This document shows positions 45,397-54,189 of a stretch of DNA of 64,000 nucleotides, one piece after another. Positions within the stretch are counted from its first letter, which is position 1. Each line of letters begins with the position of its first letter. The stretch is from Sphingomonas sp. 3P27F8. Lineage in GTDB: Bacteria; Pseudomonadota; Alphaproteobacteria; Sphingomonadales; Sphingomonadaceae. The notes beneath the pieces were generated by a model. That model was not told the origin of the DNA. It did no database searches and worked only from the letters and a program-made list of their open reading frames with translations. Made by a program: the position numbers and the translations under genes. The stretch lies in assembly GCF_005502745.1 (NCBI RefSeq), contig NZ_SCNL01000011.1:85725-149724 (forward strand), given 5' to 3'.

Positions 45397-46071
45397 TTAA
45401 CCTTTCGGCGGCGCGGCGGTGCGCAATGCGAGCGCGCGTTCGAATATTGCGGCAAACATCCCGGGCGTGAGCCGCCCGGTATTCTGGTTGTAGCGTGAGC
45501 AGTGATAGCTATCGATCAGGATACGCCCATCTGGCATGCGATGCTCCGCCAGATGCGCGAAGCGCGCCTTTGGCAGCTTGCCGCCAAGCAGCTTCACGCC
45601 GGATTGATGCGCGATCTGCCCCAGCGCGACGAACACGCGCGCGCCGGGCAGCCCCTGCACCGCGGCTTTCAGAAAATCGCGGCAAGCGCGCACCTCTTCC
45701 GGCGTCGGCCTGTTTTCCGGCGGGAGGCAGCGCACCGCATTCACCACCGCGACGCCGTTGAGGCGCAGGCCGTCATCCGCGCTTCCGGCATATTCTCCCT
45801 CGCTCAGCCCGAATTTCGCAAGAGTCGCGTAAAACAGGTCGCCCGCGAAATCGCCGGTGAACGGCCGGCCGGTGCGATTGGCGCCCTGCCTGCCGGGCGC
45901 GAGACCGATCACGACGAGCCACGCGGCGGGATCACCGAACACCGGCACCGGCGCGTTCCACCAGTCCGGATGCGCCACGCGCAACTCTCCACGCAGGGCA
46001 GCAAGACGCGGGCAGCGCGGGCAATCGCTGGGTGGTTCGGCGATCGGCCCCGGAGATAGTGCGTAGTCCAT
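45397..46071 (-). CDS. Uracil-DNA glycosylase family 5 (UDGb-like)
   Basis: A 224-residue uracil-DNA glycosylase. It has the 4Fe-4S cysteines beginning at C17 and C20 in SDCPRCPRL, the UDGb motif GLAPGRQGANRTGRPFTGD (55-73) and the second motif HCSRYNQNTGRLT near the C-terminus. Family 5 removes uracil, hypoxanthine or thymine from mismatches. The start at 46071 begins MDYALSPG; the frame is open further upstream without similarity. It is divergent from folK, 27 bp apart. Confidence 0.9.
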   Translation of the reverse strand: MDYALSPGPIAEPPSDCPRCPRLAALRGELRVAHPDWWNAPVPVFGDPAAWLVVIGLAPGRQGANRTGRPFTGDFAGDLFYATLAKFGLSEGEYAGSADDGLRLNGVAVVNAVRCLPPENRPTPEEVRACRDFLKAAVQGLPGARVFVALGQIAHQSGVKLLGGKLPKARFAHLAEHRMPDGRILIDSYHCSRYNQNTGRLTPGMFAAIFERALALRTAAPPKG

Positions 46072-46098
46072 GCCTTTTCGGGTAGAGCCTCGCGCGAC

Positions 46099-46596
46099 AT
46101 GACGCAAAGCTACCTGATCGCGCTCGGCTCGAATCGTCGCGGTCGTCACGGCGACCCGCGCGTGGAAGTGCGTGCGGCACTCGCGGCGATCGGCGCGCGG
46201 CGCGCTTCGTCGATCGTCACCAGCGCGCCGCTGGGTCCGTCGAATCGCGCCTATGCGAATGCCGTGGCGCTGATCGAGGATGACGCAGCGCCGCCCGCGC
46301 TGCTGATGCGCCTGAAGAATATCGAGCGCGAATTCGGCCGGCGCGGCGGCAGGCGCTGGGGCGCGCGCGTGCTCGATCTGGATATTGTCGCCTGGTCGGG
46401 CGGCGCCTGGGCTTCGCCCGGTCTCGTCATACCCCACCAGTCGATGCGCGAACGCGCTTTCGTGCTCGGCCCGATGGTTGGCCTGACCCCCGGCTGGCGC
46501 GACCCGATCACGGGACTTTCAGCACGACAGCTACACGCACGGTTGACCCGGCGGCGCGCGCTCCCTAACCGGCGTGGCGCTGGTGAGGGTCCGTAG
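46099..46596 (+). CDS. folK: 2-amino-4-hydroxy-6-hydroxymethyldihydropteridine pyrophosphokinase
   Basis: A 165-residue HPPK. IALGSNRRGRHGDPR opens the fold and the diagnostic RRWGARVLDLDIVAW carries the metal-binding aspartates. The IPHQSMRERAFVLGPM segment is also conserved. It transfers pyrophosphate from ATP to the pterin in folate synthesis. The final codons and TAG stop (46587-46596) lie within the 5' end of tRNA-Lys, a 10-bp overlap on the same strand. Confidence 0.92.
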   Translation: MTQSYLIALGSNRRGRHGDPRVEVRAALAAIGARRASSIVTSAPLGPSNRAYANAVALIEDDAAPPALLMRLKNIEREFGRRGGRRWGARVLDLDIVAWSGGAWASPGLVIPHQSMRERAFVLGPMVGLTPGWRDPITGLSARQLHARLTRRRALPNRRGAGEGP

Positions 46597-46662
46597 CTCA
46601 GTCGGTAGAGCAAGCGACTTTTAATCGAGAGGTCCCGGGTTCGAGCCCCGGCGGACCCACCA
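46587..46662 (+). tRNA. tRNA-Lys (anticodon TTT)
   Basis: Acceptor GGGTCCG / CGGACCC, D-arm TAGCTCAGTCGGTAGAGCA, anticodon loop CTTTTAA (TTT), T-arm GGGTTCGAGCCCC and encoded CCA. It overlaps the folK stop codon and marks the left edge of the accessory region, a typical integration site. Confidence 0.95.
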
Positions 46663-47040
46663 GACACCCGTTTGAGGCGCTGTGGCACGCTGTCACTGTC
46701 ACAACGGCAACCTTGCTGTGACATTTCTCGAATGCGACTGGTGCTATATAGCCGTCCCCCGAGGGCAATCATTATGCGCCGTCGCCCAATAGTTTCACTG
46801 ACGCGAGTGCGTTAGAAAAGTTCAGGGTTGCCGCACGGAATGGCGGCTACGCGCCCCAATCACGGTCGTCTGTCTTCAAGGGCTGGCCGTCCGGAAGCTG
46901 CCATTCGCGGTGAAGGCGAGCGCACTCAGGGCCGCAGGTTCCAGGGGCCGAGATCGCTGCTCGAATATTCCGGAGCCTTCAACCGGGGCCGAAGCGAAAC
47001 TCCGTTCGTTCAGGGTGCGGATCCATCGGAGTGTCATTGA
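46663..47040. other. Noncoding stretch after tRNA-Lys, 378 bp
   Basis: No supported gene. The sequence drops in GC just after the tRNA and shows a CTGTCACTGTCACAA...TTGCTGTGACA imperfect inverted pair (46690-46723). A TTG-initiated frame at 46828-47040 ends directly before the next ATG, but its composition is not protein-like. No integrase gene is seen. Confidence 0.4.
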
Positions 47041-47814
47041 ATGAACGAAGTCCAACGCGGCACTGGCCGGAAGATCCTACTTGTCCATGGTCTTGGCGGG
47101 AGCTGGCAGTCGTGGAGTACCGTGATGGACGCGCTCACCGCCGAACGGACGGTGATTGCGATTGACCTTCCGGGTCACGGAGCCACCCCGGCAGAACACG
47201 ATAGCGGCACCTTTGACGGCCTCGTCGGCAGCGTGGAGCGGTATATCGCGGATCGTGGATTTGACGACATCGACGTCGTCGGTAGTTCAATGGGAGCGCG
47301 GATCGTGCTCGAACTGGCACGCCGTGGTCGCGTAGGCTCCGTCGTCGCGCTTGATCCCGGTGGTTTCTGGCGCGGGTGGGAACGCACATTCTTCAGGACG
47401 ACCATAGGCGTCTCCGGGCGGCTGCTGCGCGCAATCCGACCGGCTTTACCAACGCTGAGTAAAAATGCCGCGACACGTACAGCGTTGCTGGCGCAGCTGT
47501 CTGCGCGGCCGTGGGCACTTGATCCGACAATCGTGGCAACGGAACTGCAAACACTGAGCACCACGAAGACTTTCGGCGATCTGGTGGGCGATCTGTCGAC
47601 CGGGCCCGAGCAGCTTGGGCCGGCCGCCGACCCGTCGCGCCGGATCGTCATCGGTTGGGGTCGCCATGATCGCCTGTGTCTGCCGAGGCAGGCGGCCCGG
47701 GCGAAGGCTGCCTTTCCCTCTGCCCAAATGCATTGGTTCGAGCACAGCGGTCATTTTCCGATGTGGGACCAGCCGGAGGAAACGGTCGCCGTCATCCTCG
47801 ACGCGACACAGTGA
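47041..47814 (+). CDS. Alpha/beta-fold hydrolase
   Basis: A 257-residue cytoplasmic hydrolase. The oxyanion-hole motif is LLVHGLGGSWQSW (14-26), the nucleophile elbow is GSSMG with S83, the acid is probably D in WGRHDRLCL, and H238 in FEHSGHFPMW completes the triad. It resembles carboxylesterases and epoxide-hydrolase relatives, but the substrate is unknown. It begins one base after the preceding frame's TGA and is the first gene beyond tRNA-Lys. There is no signal peptide. Confidence 0.85.
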   Translation: MNEVQRGTGRKILLVHGLGGSWQSWSTVMDALTAERTVIAIDLPGHGATPAEHDSGTFDGLVGSVERYIADRGFDDIDVVGSSMGARIVLELARRGRVGSVVALDPGGFWRGWERTFFRTTIGVSGRLLRAIRPALPTLSKNAATRTALLAQLSARPWALDPTIVATELQTLSTTKTFGDLVGDLSTGPEQLGPAADPSRRIVIGWGRHDRLCLPRQAARAKAAFPSAQMHWFEHSGHFPMWDQPEETVAVILDATQ

Positions 47815-48038
47815 CACGCGTGCCTTCGCACCGCAGCCGCGGCAAGGCCGCTTCGCGCCCTAAACCCGGTCATTCACCCATCGAGACGGGGTTCCCGAGA
47901 GCCGACATTTGAAGCATCAACCTCGGATACGGATCATGTTTATCTAAGACTTTACCAGTGCCCCACCGCGAAGCTTCTCTGCCCTTCCAATAGTCGCGAT
48001 CAAGCACATCGTATGCTAGCTGGATGCGAGGAGTGGAA

Positions 48039-48812
48039 ATGGCAAAGATAAAGGACTGGTGTGGGCGCACCGATACCAAGGTGAAGTCCCATAATTTGAT
48101 CTACCTTGAGGCCGATCCGGCCAAGCTGCACGTCGGCACCGCACACTTGGCGGCTGTCGTGCCGGGGCATTATGCCGCAGCAAGCCGCGTCGCCCACATC
48201 CTCGGCCGGCTCGGCAAGGTGGAGGCGGCGGAATACGTTTTGAAAAAGCTCCCTACCGGCCCACGCAGCAGGTCGGGGGACATCGGGGAGATTCTCGCCT
48301 CCAGCTTCGTCAGCGAATCTACCGGCTACAAGATGGGCGTCCTCAAGCTCCGCTGGAAAGATCACCGCGAAATGGCGATGCGGGGCGATGATATCCTGGC
48401 CGTCCGAACGGATCCAACGGTCACAGTGCGCTTTCTGAAGGGCGAGGTGAAAAGCCGCGCATCACTGGGGAAGAAGACGGTCGAAGAGGCGAGGAAGGCG
48501 CTTCTGTCGAGCGACAACCGACCAACCCCGCATGCTCTCTCCTTCGTAGCGGATCGCCTCTACGAGACCGGCGATGTGGCGACGGCGGATCTGATCGACG
48601 AATATCAACTCCGCAAGCGTATCAAGCTCGAGCAGGTCTCTCACATGATGTTCATGTTCACCGGCAGCGACCCATCGAAGCTGCTGACCGATGACCTCCA
48701 GGCCTACAAGGGCAAGGTGAAGCAGGTGGCGGTCGGGCTTCGCGTGAAGCCGCATCAGTCCTTCATCAAGGGCATTTTCGGAAAAGTGATCGCCGATGGC
48801 AAGAAGTCCTGA
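48039..48812 (+). CDS. hamA: Hachiman anti-phage system nuclease subunit HamA (DUF1837)
   Basis: A 257-residue DUF1837 protein. The PD-(D/E)xK core can be followed: E84 in SGDIGEILASSFV, D117/D118 in MRGDDILAV and the E136-V-K138 of LKGEVKSRAS. HamA is the DNA-degrading effector of Hachiman, held inactive by the HamB helicase until DNA damage or phage replication triggers it. The ATG at 48039 is chosen because GAGGAG lies 5 bases upstream. Its 3' end overlaps hamB by 17 bp, indicating a coupled pair. Nuclease assignment rests on motif and neighbour. Confidence 0.8.
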   Translation: MAKIKDWCGRTDTKVKSHNLIYLEADPAKLHVGTAHLAAVVPGHYAAASRVAHILGRLGKVEAAEYVLKKLPTGPRSRSGDIGEILASSFVSESTGYKMGVLKLRWKDHREMAMRGDDILAVRTDPTVTVRFLKGEVKSRASLGKKTVEEARKALLSSDNRPTPHALSFVADRLYETGDVATADLIDEYQLRKRIKLEQVSHMMFMFTGSDPSKLLTDDLQAYKGKVKQVAVGLRVKPHQSFIKGIFGKVIADGKKS

Positions 48813-51800
48813 GGCGGTCGCGGAGCTTATCCGCGAGTCCACCGCATCCGGTTTCCGGAATGATCTTCTCGCAAAGGGGCAGGCACGGTCGATGATCTGG
48901 CGGGAAGGAGCGCTGCCCGACGACGCGCCGCCGTTCTCGCCGCTCCTCACCTACGATCTGCTCTCATACGCCTACGCGCTGATGACCCAAGGGCTGCGGC
49001 TGCTCGACGGAGAGGCTGAGCACGACTCGGCGCGAGTTGCCTTCGAGAGCGCGGCATCGGCGATCGAGGCGGCGATCACGCGAGGCCCGACCGGCGTGGA
49101 GCACGACTTCCATCGGCTCGTGGCGGGCGCCTGCTACCATCTCGCGCGGTATTCGGCGCGCGCCTTCTCACTGCTGCACGAGGGGCTGACGGAAGCGAAC
49201 CTGACCCGGCCGGAGCGGGCGCTGGCGATGCTCATGCTGAGGGACCTCGATGGCCTCTTCACGATGCTCGCCGAACAGCGCCTCGGGCCGAACGGTAGCG
49301 AGAAGACACTGATCGAGATGCTCTCGGAGATCCGGGAGCCCGAGGACGGCGTCGAGTCGAAGGAAGACTCGCCAGAGCTGGAGGATAGTCTCGCTGAGGT
49401 CGTGGACGCAGCGTTGTCCGACCACTTCCTGGGCGCGGTCGCCATGGCCATGCTTGCGTTCGAGCGCGGCGAGCGCGGCGTGCTCGAGGCCGCGATCGCC
49501 CGCTTGAGAATAGGGCTCGAGGCTGCCGGGGAGCTCGGTTTCGTTCCGCAATGGTGGTGCCATCGTCTAGCGATCCACCTTCTGGGCGATCTGTGGTCGT
49601 CGAGCTTTCACGAGCGCCTGCCAACCAGTGGGGCCGGTGGCGTTGGCGGGGCGATAGATTGGGAGCGTCTGCGTGAGTTGTTCATCGCGACGCTGATGAA
49701 GCGGGACCGCGCCGAGATCGACCTGTGGCCATCGCAAATGGAGGCAGCCTCCCGAGCCCTCGACCTCACCGACAACATGGTCGTCTCGCTTCCCACGAGT
49801 GCTGGCAAGACGCGCATCGCCGAGCTTTGCATTCTGGCCTGCTTGGCTTCGGGCAGGCGAGTGGTGTTCGTCACGCCGCTGAGGGCCCTGTCGGCTCAGA
49901 CGGAAGTCTCGCTCCAGCGAACGTTCCGGCCTCTGGGAAAGAGCGTCTCCAGCCTCTACGGCGCGATCGGAGCGAGCGAGGTCGACGAGGATTTCCTCCG
50001 TGAGAGCGATATCATCGTCGCTACGCCGGAGAAGCTCGATTTCGCCCTGCGGAATGACCCCGATCTCCTCAACGACGTCGGGCTCGTGGTTCTCGACGAA
50101 GGTCACATGATCGGCTTGACCGAGCGCGAGGTCCGCTACGAGGTCCAGATCCAGCGGCTGCTCCGTCGCGACGACGCTGCAGGTCGACGCATCGTTTGCC
50201 TGTCCGCGATCTTGCCCGACGGGGACCAGCTAGCGGACTTCACCGCCTGGCTCACGCGCGACCAAGCGGACGGGCTCGTGAAGAAAGATTGGCGGCCAAC
50301 GCGACTGCGCTACGGCGAGGTCCTGTGGAAGGATGACCATGCCCGGCTCGACATCACAGTCGGTGCCGAGCAGCCCTGGATTGAAAAATTTCTTACGCCC
50401 GTCCTTCCGAAGGGGCGGCGGGTCAAGATGTATCCCGGTGATCAGCGCGAGCTCTGCATTGCTACCGCCTGGCAGCTCGTCTCGGAGGACCATTCGGTCC
50501 TGATATTCTGTCCGCTGAGAGTGTCGGTCGAGCCGTTCGCCGAGGCCATTGTGGATCTGGCGGAGCGCGGCGCGATCCAGTCGGTCCTTGAACATGACGC
50601 CGGGATACTCGACAACGCAGTCGCGATCGGTGCCGAGTGGCTCGGCGAGGACAGCCCTGTGCTGACATGTCTCAAGCTCGGGGTTGCGGTACATCACGGC
50701 GCCCTGCCGACAGCATTCCGCAAGGAGGTCGAGCGGCTTCTGCGGCTGGGTGTGCTGAAGGTTACGATATCCTCGCCGACGCTGGCGCAGGGACTGAACC
50801 TGTCGGCCTCTACGCTGATCTTTCACGGACTTAACAGGAACGGGGCGGAGATCGACATCGCCGAGTTCCGCAACGTCGTGGGTCGCGCCGGCCGTGCCTT
50901 CGTGGACGTCGAAGGACTCGTCCTATATCCGATGTTCGACAAGGTGACCAAGCGTAGCGCCGCATGGAAGGCGATGATCGCGAACGAGAAGGGCAAGGAG
51001 ATGGAGAGCGGGCTTCTCCGCTTGGTCCAGACCCTTCTCGCCCGGATCGTACGTAAGCATGGCCTGCGGGATGGGGAGAGGCTGATCGAATACGTCGCTG
51101 GCAATGCGGCGTGGGAGTTTCCGGTGATCAAGAGCGAGTCCGCAGAGATCACGGCGATCGAGAGGAATCGCTGGGCGGGCTTCCTTACGACGCTCGACAC
51201 CGCGATCCTGAGCATGCTGGGGGACCGCGAGGTGGTTGATGACGAGCTCGAGGCCACGCTCGACGATGTGCTTTCCTCGTCGCTCTGGCTGCGGCGGCTT
51301 GCGAGCCGGCGCATGATCATTCAGCGGGTGCTAAAGGCAGGTCTCGCGGCACGCGCGCGGTTCGTCTGGAAGAAGACCACGCAGGTCCAGCGAAGGGGAT
51401 ACTTTCTTGCCGGTATAGGGCTGGGGACCGGGCAGGAGCTCGACGCTCAGGCGGCCGAGCTGAACCAGTTTCTCGTCACCGCGAACGGCGCGATCCTGGA
51501 GGGACAGGAGGACGCGGCGATCGAGGCTATCACCGATTTCGCCGAGTTGGCGTTCGCGATTCCGCCGTTCGTTCCTCCCGAGCTGCCGGGAAACTGGCGT
51601 GACGTTCTGGCCGCGTGGCTGAAGGGTGAGACGATCGCCGACCTCGCCGCCGATGACGAGGCCACCGTGCTTCAGTTCGTCGAGCAGTCGCTCGTCTACC
51701 GCCTGCCGTGGGCGATGGAGGCAGTCCGTGTCCGCGCCATCGCAAACGGTGACGAGCTCGAGAGCGGCATCGCGATGGAGGACGTCGAACTGGGCGTGGC

Positions 51801-52302
51801 CGTCGCTGCTGTCGAGACGGGCACGCTCAATCGGGCCGCGGCTGTATTAATGCGGGCTGGGTTTGGCTCTCGCGTCGCTGCCATCCGGGCGGTCGAGCAG
51901 ACCGGTGGCGACTTCACCGACATGCGGGGCCTCAAGCGGTGGCTGCGGAGCGAGAAGGTGTTCGAGGGGCGGCTCGATCCGGAGTGGCCCACGACGACGT
52001 CCCACGGACTGTGGCTCCAGTTCCTTGCGAGCCTAATGCCTGCCGACGACGAGACTTGGTCCCGTCAGATATCGTCTGCGAAGGTGAGTTGGGATGGGGA
52101 CGCACCAAAGCACGGCACGCCGGTGCAGCTGTTTAATCAGCACGATATGACCGTGGTTCTAGGGGCCGACCTCTCGCGACTTGGCCAGCTTGAGGTCGGA
52201 TTAAACCATGCGAGGGTAGGATTGACGGTTGCCACCGTGGAAAAGGTCGATGCTCGTCTCCACATCAGGTATGTCGGCCCGCGCGACCTTTTGGCGTCCT
52301 GA
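48796..52302 (+). CDS. hamB: Hachiman anti-phage system helicase subunit HamB (Ski2-like SF2)
   Basis: A 1168-residue superfamily 2 helicase. After a ~310-residue helical N-terminal region come SLPTSAGKTRIAEL (Walker A, 332-345), VLDEGHMIG (Walker B, DEGH variant at 434-437) and VGRAGRAF (motif VI, 695-702), the Ski2/Hel308 style. A long C-terminal part of about 450 residues follows with no recognised domain. In Hachiman, HamB senses DNA ends or damage and releases the HamA nuclease. The immediate overlap with the DUF1837 gene decides this over a housekeeping Lhr or Hel308. Confidence 0.8.
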   Translation: MARSPEAVAELIRESTASGFRNDLLAKGQARSMIWREGALPDDAPPFSPLLTYDLLSYAYALMTQGLRLLDGEAEHDSARVAFESAASAIEAAITRGPTGVEHDFHRLVAGACYHLARYSARAFSLLHEGLTEANLTRPERALAMLMLRDLDGLFTMLAEQRLGPNGSEKTLIEMLSEIREPEDGVESKEDSPELEDSLAEVVDAALSDHFLGAVAMAMLAFERGERGVLEAAIARLRIGLEAAGELGFVPQWWCHRLAIHLLGDLWSSSFHERLPTSGAGGVGGAIDWERLRELFIATLMKRDRAEIDLWPSQMEAASRALDLTDNMVVSLPTSAGKTRIAELCILACLASGRRVVFVTPLRALSAQTEVSLQRTFRPLGKSVSSLYGAIGASEVDEDFLRESDIIVATPEKLDFALRNDPDLLNDVGLVVLDEGHMIGLTEREVRYEVQIQRLLRRDDAAGRRIVCLSAILPDGDQLADFTAWLTRDQADGLVKKDWRPTRLRYGEVLWKDDHARLDITVGAEQPWIEKFLTPVLPKGRRVKMYPGDQRELCIATAWQLVSEDHSVLIFCPLRVSVEPFAEAIVDLAERGAIQSVLEHDAGILDNAVAIGAEWLGEDSPVLTCLKLGVAVHHGALPTAFRKEVERLLRLGVLKVTISSPTLAQGLNLSASTLIFHGLNRNGAEIDIAEFRNVVGRAGRAFVDVEGLVLYPMFDKVTKRSAAWKAMIANEKGKEMESGLLRLVQTLLARIVRKHGLRDGERLIEYVAGNAAWEFPVIKSESAEITAIERNRWAGFLTTLDTAILSMLGDREVVDDELEATLDDVLSSSLWLRRLASRRMIIQRVLKAGLAARARFVWKKTTQVQRRGYFLAGIGLGTGQELDAQAAELNQFLVTANGAILEGQEDAAIEAITDFAELAFAIPPFVPPELPGNWRDVLAAWLKGETIADLAADDEATVLQFVEQSLVYRLPWAMEAVRVRAIANGDELESGIAMEDVELGVAVAAVETGTLNRAAAVLMRAGFGSRVAAIRAVEQTGGDFTDMRGLKRWLRSEKVFEGRLDPEWPTTTSHGLWLQFLASLMPADDETWSRQISSAKVSWDGDAPKHGTPVQLFNQHDMTVVLGADLSRLGQLEVGLNHARVGLTVATVEKVDARLHIRYVGPRDLLAS

Positions 52303-52474
52303 GAAGATGAGCTCGATAGAGGGTCGCCTGGTCCACACTGCGGTGGTTGATCGCGAGCTTCTAGTCGACGCGGCCCAGTGAAGATGCGCGCTCTTCGAAC
52401 GTCGAAAATAGCCTGCAAGCAAGCAGTTATGGCGCGGCCCGCTCTCGCCACGCCACTACGCTGACACGGTAGGG

Positions 52475-53677
52475 ATGTCCTATCTCCACCCTGAGACTTG
52501 GCGCATGTTTTCCGACGAGGAGCGCCTGGCGTTCATCGAGGATCGAAGGGTTCGCGGAAAGAAGAAATCCCGAGGCAAGCGGAAGTCGTCCCTCGTTCTC
52601 CAAGAGACGATCTCTCCATTCGATGCCTACACCTACCTGCACGCGAGGTTCGGGGAGCCCAACGGCCTTCAGACGATCTTGGTGGAAGCAGACTCGGCGA
52701 ACCTGTTCCACTGGGACTTCTTCCTTAAGGCTGGCGAAAAGGATCTCATGTTCGTCGGCGCTTCGGAGGAGGTGCACGTCTGGTTCGACGGCAAGCTTAG
52801 CGACGCGAAGTGCCTCGCGTTCATTGCAAAGCTGAAACAGGACTTCGCCCGCGTCGCGCGCGAGAAGGGTCGGTTCGCATCGAGCCTAGAGAAGTGGAGC
52901 ATCTTCCCGAACCAGTTCCAAGCGATCGCGTCGCGATGCGCCGACCTTTACGACGAGATCGACACCGCGCTGCCCAGAATCGAGCGCAAGATCCTCTCCG
53001 ATAAGCTCACCACCCAATCGCTCGTCGCCAACTCCAATAACAAGGCCCACTCAAAGCTCATGAGCGCGATCACGACCGCGCCTACGGAACTGTCCGTGCT
53101 CATGCCGGTGCTGTTCGAATCGTTCATCGGCCCGATAGTCGCCGTGTTGATCAAGCAGGAGGTGCGCCGGGACGCCGCAGCCTTCGAGGCGTTCGTCCGG
53201 GGCCCCCTCAACCAGAAGTTGGTCGCGATGGCGGACATGTGCGTCGGCTTTGCCCGGCCACTCCAGCAGAATAATCCCGCGTTCGGCCGCTACTGGCAGG
53301 TTGTGAACAAGAGGAACGACGTGATTCATGGTAACGTGGACCCGGTGCGCGACGCCCTCGAGACCGTCTACTTCCACGGCAAGAGACCGCTTTTCAGAAC
53401 AGGTGGGGACCGAATCCGCCAGCATTGGATCCGGCTGATCGATCGCTATAGGCCGCAAGAGATTCTTGACGACTACCTCGCGCTCCACGACTTCATCTGG
53501 GAGATCATTGGCCACTTGACACCTTCTGGCAGGCAGCGGATCGAGATGGTTATGAACGACACGCAGCCTGGTTGGGACAATCGGCGAAAGATCGCGGGCA
53601 GGCTTTTTCCCGACCATGTCGCCACTACCGCGTTTGAGGGGCTCCGGTACGACTGGCAGGTGGATCGACGACAGTGA
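52475..53677 (+). CDS. Uncharacterised protein with HEPN-like Rx4H motif
   Basis: A 400-residue protein that I do not recognise as a whole. The first 130 residues contain a basic stretch (RRVRGKKKSRGKRKS) and a mixed alpha/beta part; the second half is helical and includes KRNDVIHGNVDP, in which R280-x4-H285 fits the HEPN RNase motif. HEPN domains are common toxins in anti-phage and toxin-antitoxin systems. It follows hamB after 172 bp and precedes the YaaC-like gene after 512 bp. The motif is seen; nuclease function is inference. Confidence 0.6.
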   Translation: MSYLHPETWRMFSDEERLAFIEDRRVRGKKKSRGKRKSSLVLQETISPFDAYTYLHARFGEPNGLQTILVEADSANLFHWDFFLKAGEKDLMFVGASEEVHVWFDGKLSDAKCLAFIAKLKQDFARVAREKGRFASSLEKWSIFPNQFQAIASRCADLYDEIDTALPRIERKILSDKLTTQSLVANSNNKAHSKLMSAITTAPTELSVLMPVLFESFIGPIVAVLIKQEVRRDAAAFEAFVRGPLNQKLVAMADMCVGFARPLQQNNPAFGRYWQVVNKRNDVIHGNVDPVRDALETVYFHGKRPLFRTGGDRIRQHWIRLIDRYRPQEILDDYLALHDFIWEIIGHLTPSGRQRIEMVMNDTQPGWDNRRKIAGRLFPDHVATTAFEGLRYDWQVDRRQ

Positions 53678-54189
53678 AGGAGCGAGCGCTGGATCAGCTC
53701 GAGGCCGTGATCCGCCATTGCCCGTTTTTGCTTTGTGAAGACGATCCTTTACCTGATTGTGCCTAGCTCCTCCGAGAACTGCCGTTCCGCAAACGACCTC
53801 GATCCGGCCACTCGATTAACAGTCGAGACTTTGATCACGGGATGACGGCTTTTCGCGATCCGGTGCCAAAAAGCCGCCTGACCGCTACCGGCCCAGTTGC
53901 TGCCGTTCCAGCCCCGATGACATGTACGTCTATTTGTGGGCCGTCAGTTGGCTGTCCGCTACCGATACGAAAGGCACTCGAAGCAGACAAAGACGCTGCT
54001 GATCCAGTCTACATTAGCGGGCCGCTTACCCAGTCCTTGTCATCGGAGCGGAGCGTTGGGACTTCGCTCGTGCGACATGCTCAGCACGGCCCCGTGTTCG
54101 AGCGCTGGCGGCAGCGGCGATGCGCCGAGACAATTGCGAGGCTCCGTAATAGGAACGGTTTCGCAGGATAGCTTGCGGCGGGGGGATCG
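53678..54189. other. Noncoding or decayed stretch, 512 bp
   Basis: No supported gene. A 30-codon GTG frame (53674-53766, MKERALDQLEAVIRHCPFLL...) overlaps the end of the HEPN-like gene and could be a truncated relic. A 109-codon frame from 53842 has no ribosome binding site. The stretch probably contains the promoter of the YaaC-like gene, but no clear -35/-10 pair is assigned. Confidence 0.35.

Noticed and set aside
46828..47040. TTG-initiated frame ending just before the alpha/beta hydrolase
   Set aside because: No ribosome binding site and non-protein-like composition; the adjacency to the next ATG is probably chance.
48796..52302. Reading the large helicase as a housekeeping Lhr/Hel308
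   Set aside because: It overlaps the DUF1837 nuclease gene, the hallmark of Hachiman, and has a long C-terminal extension.
53842..54171. 109-codon ORF in the gap before the YaaC-like gene
   Set aside because: No ribosome binding site, low complexity and no family resemblance.
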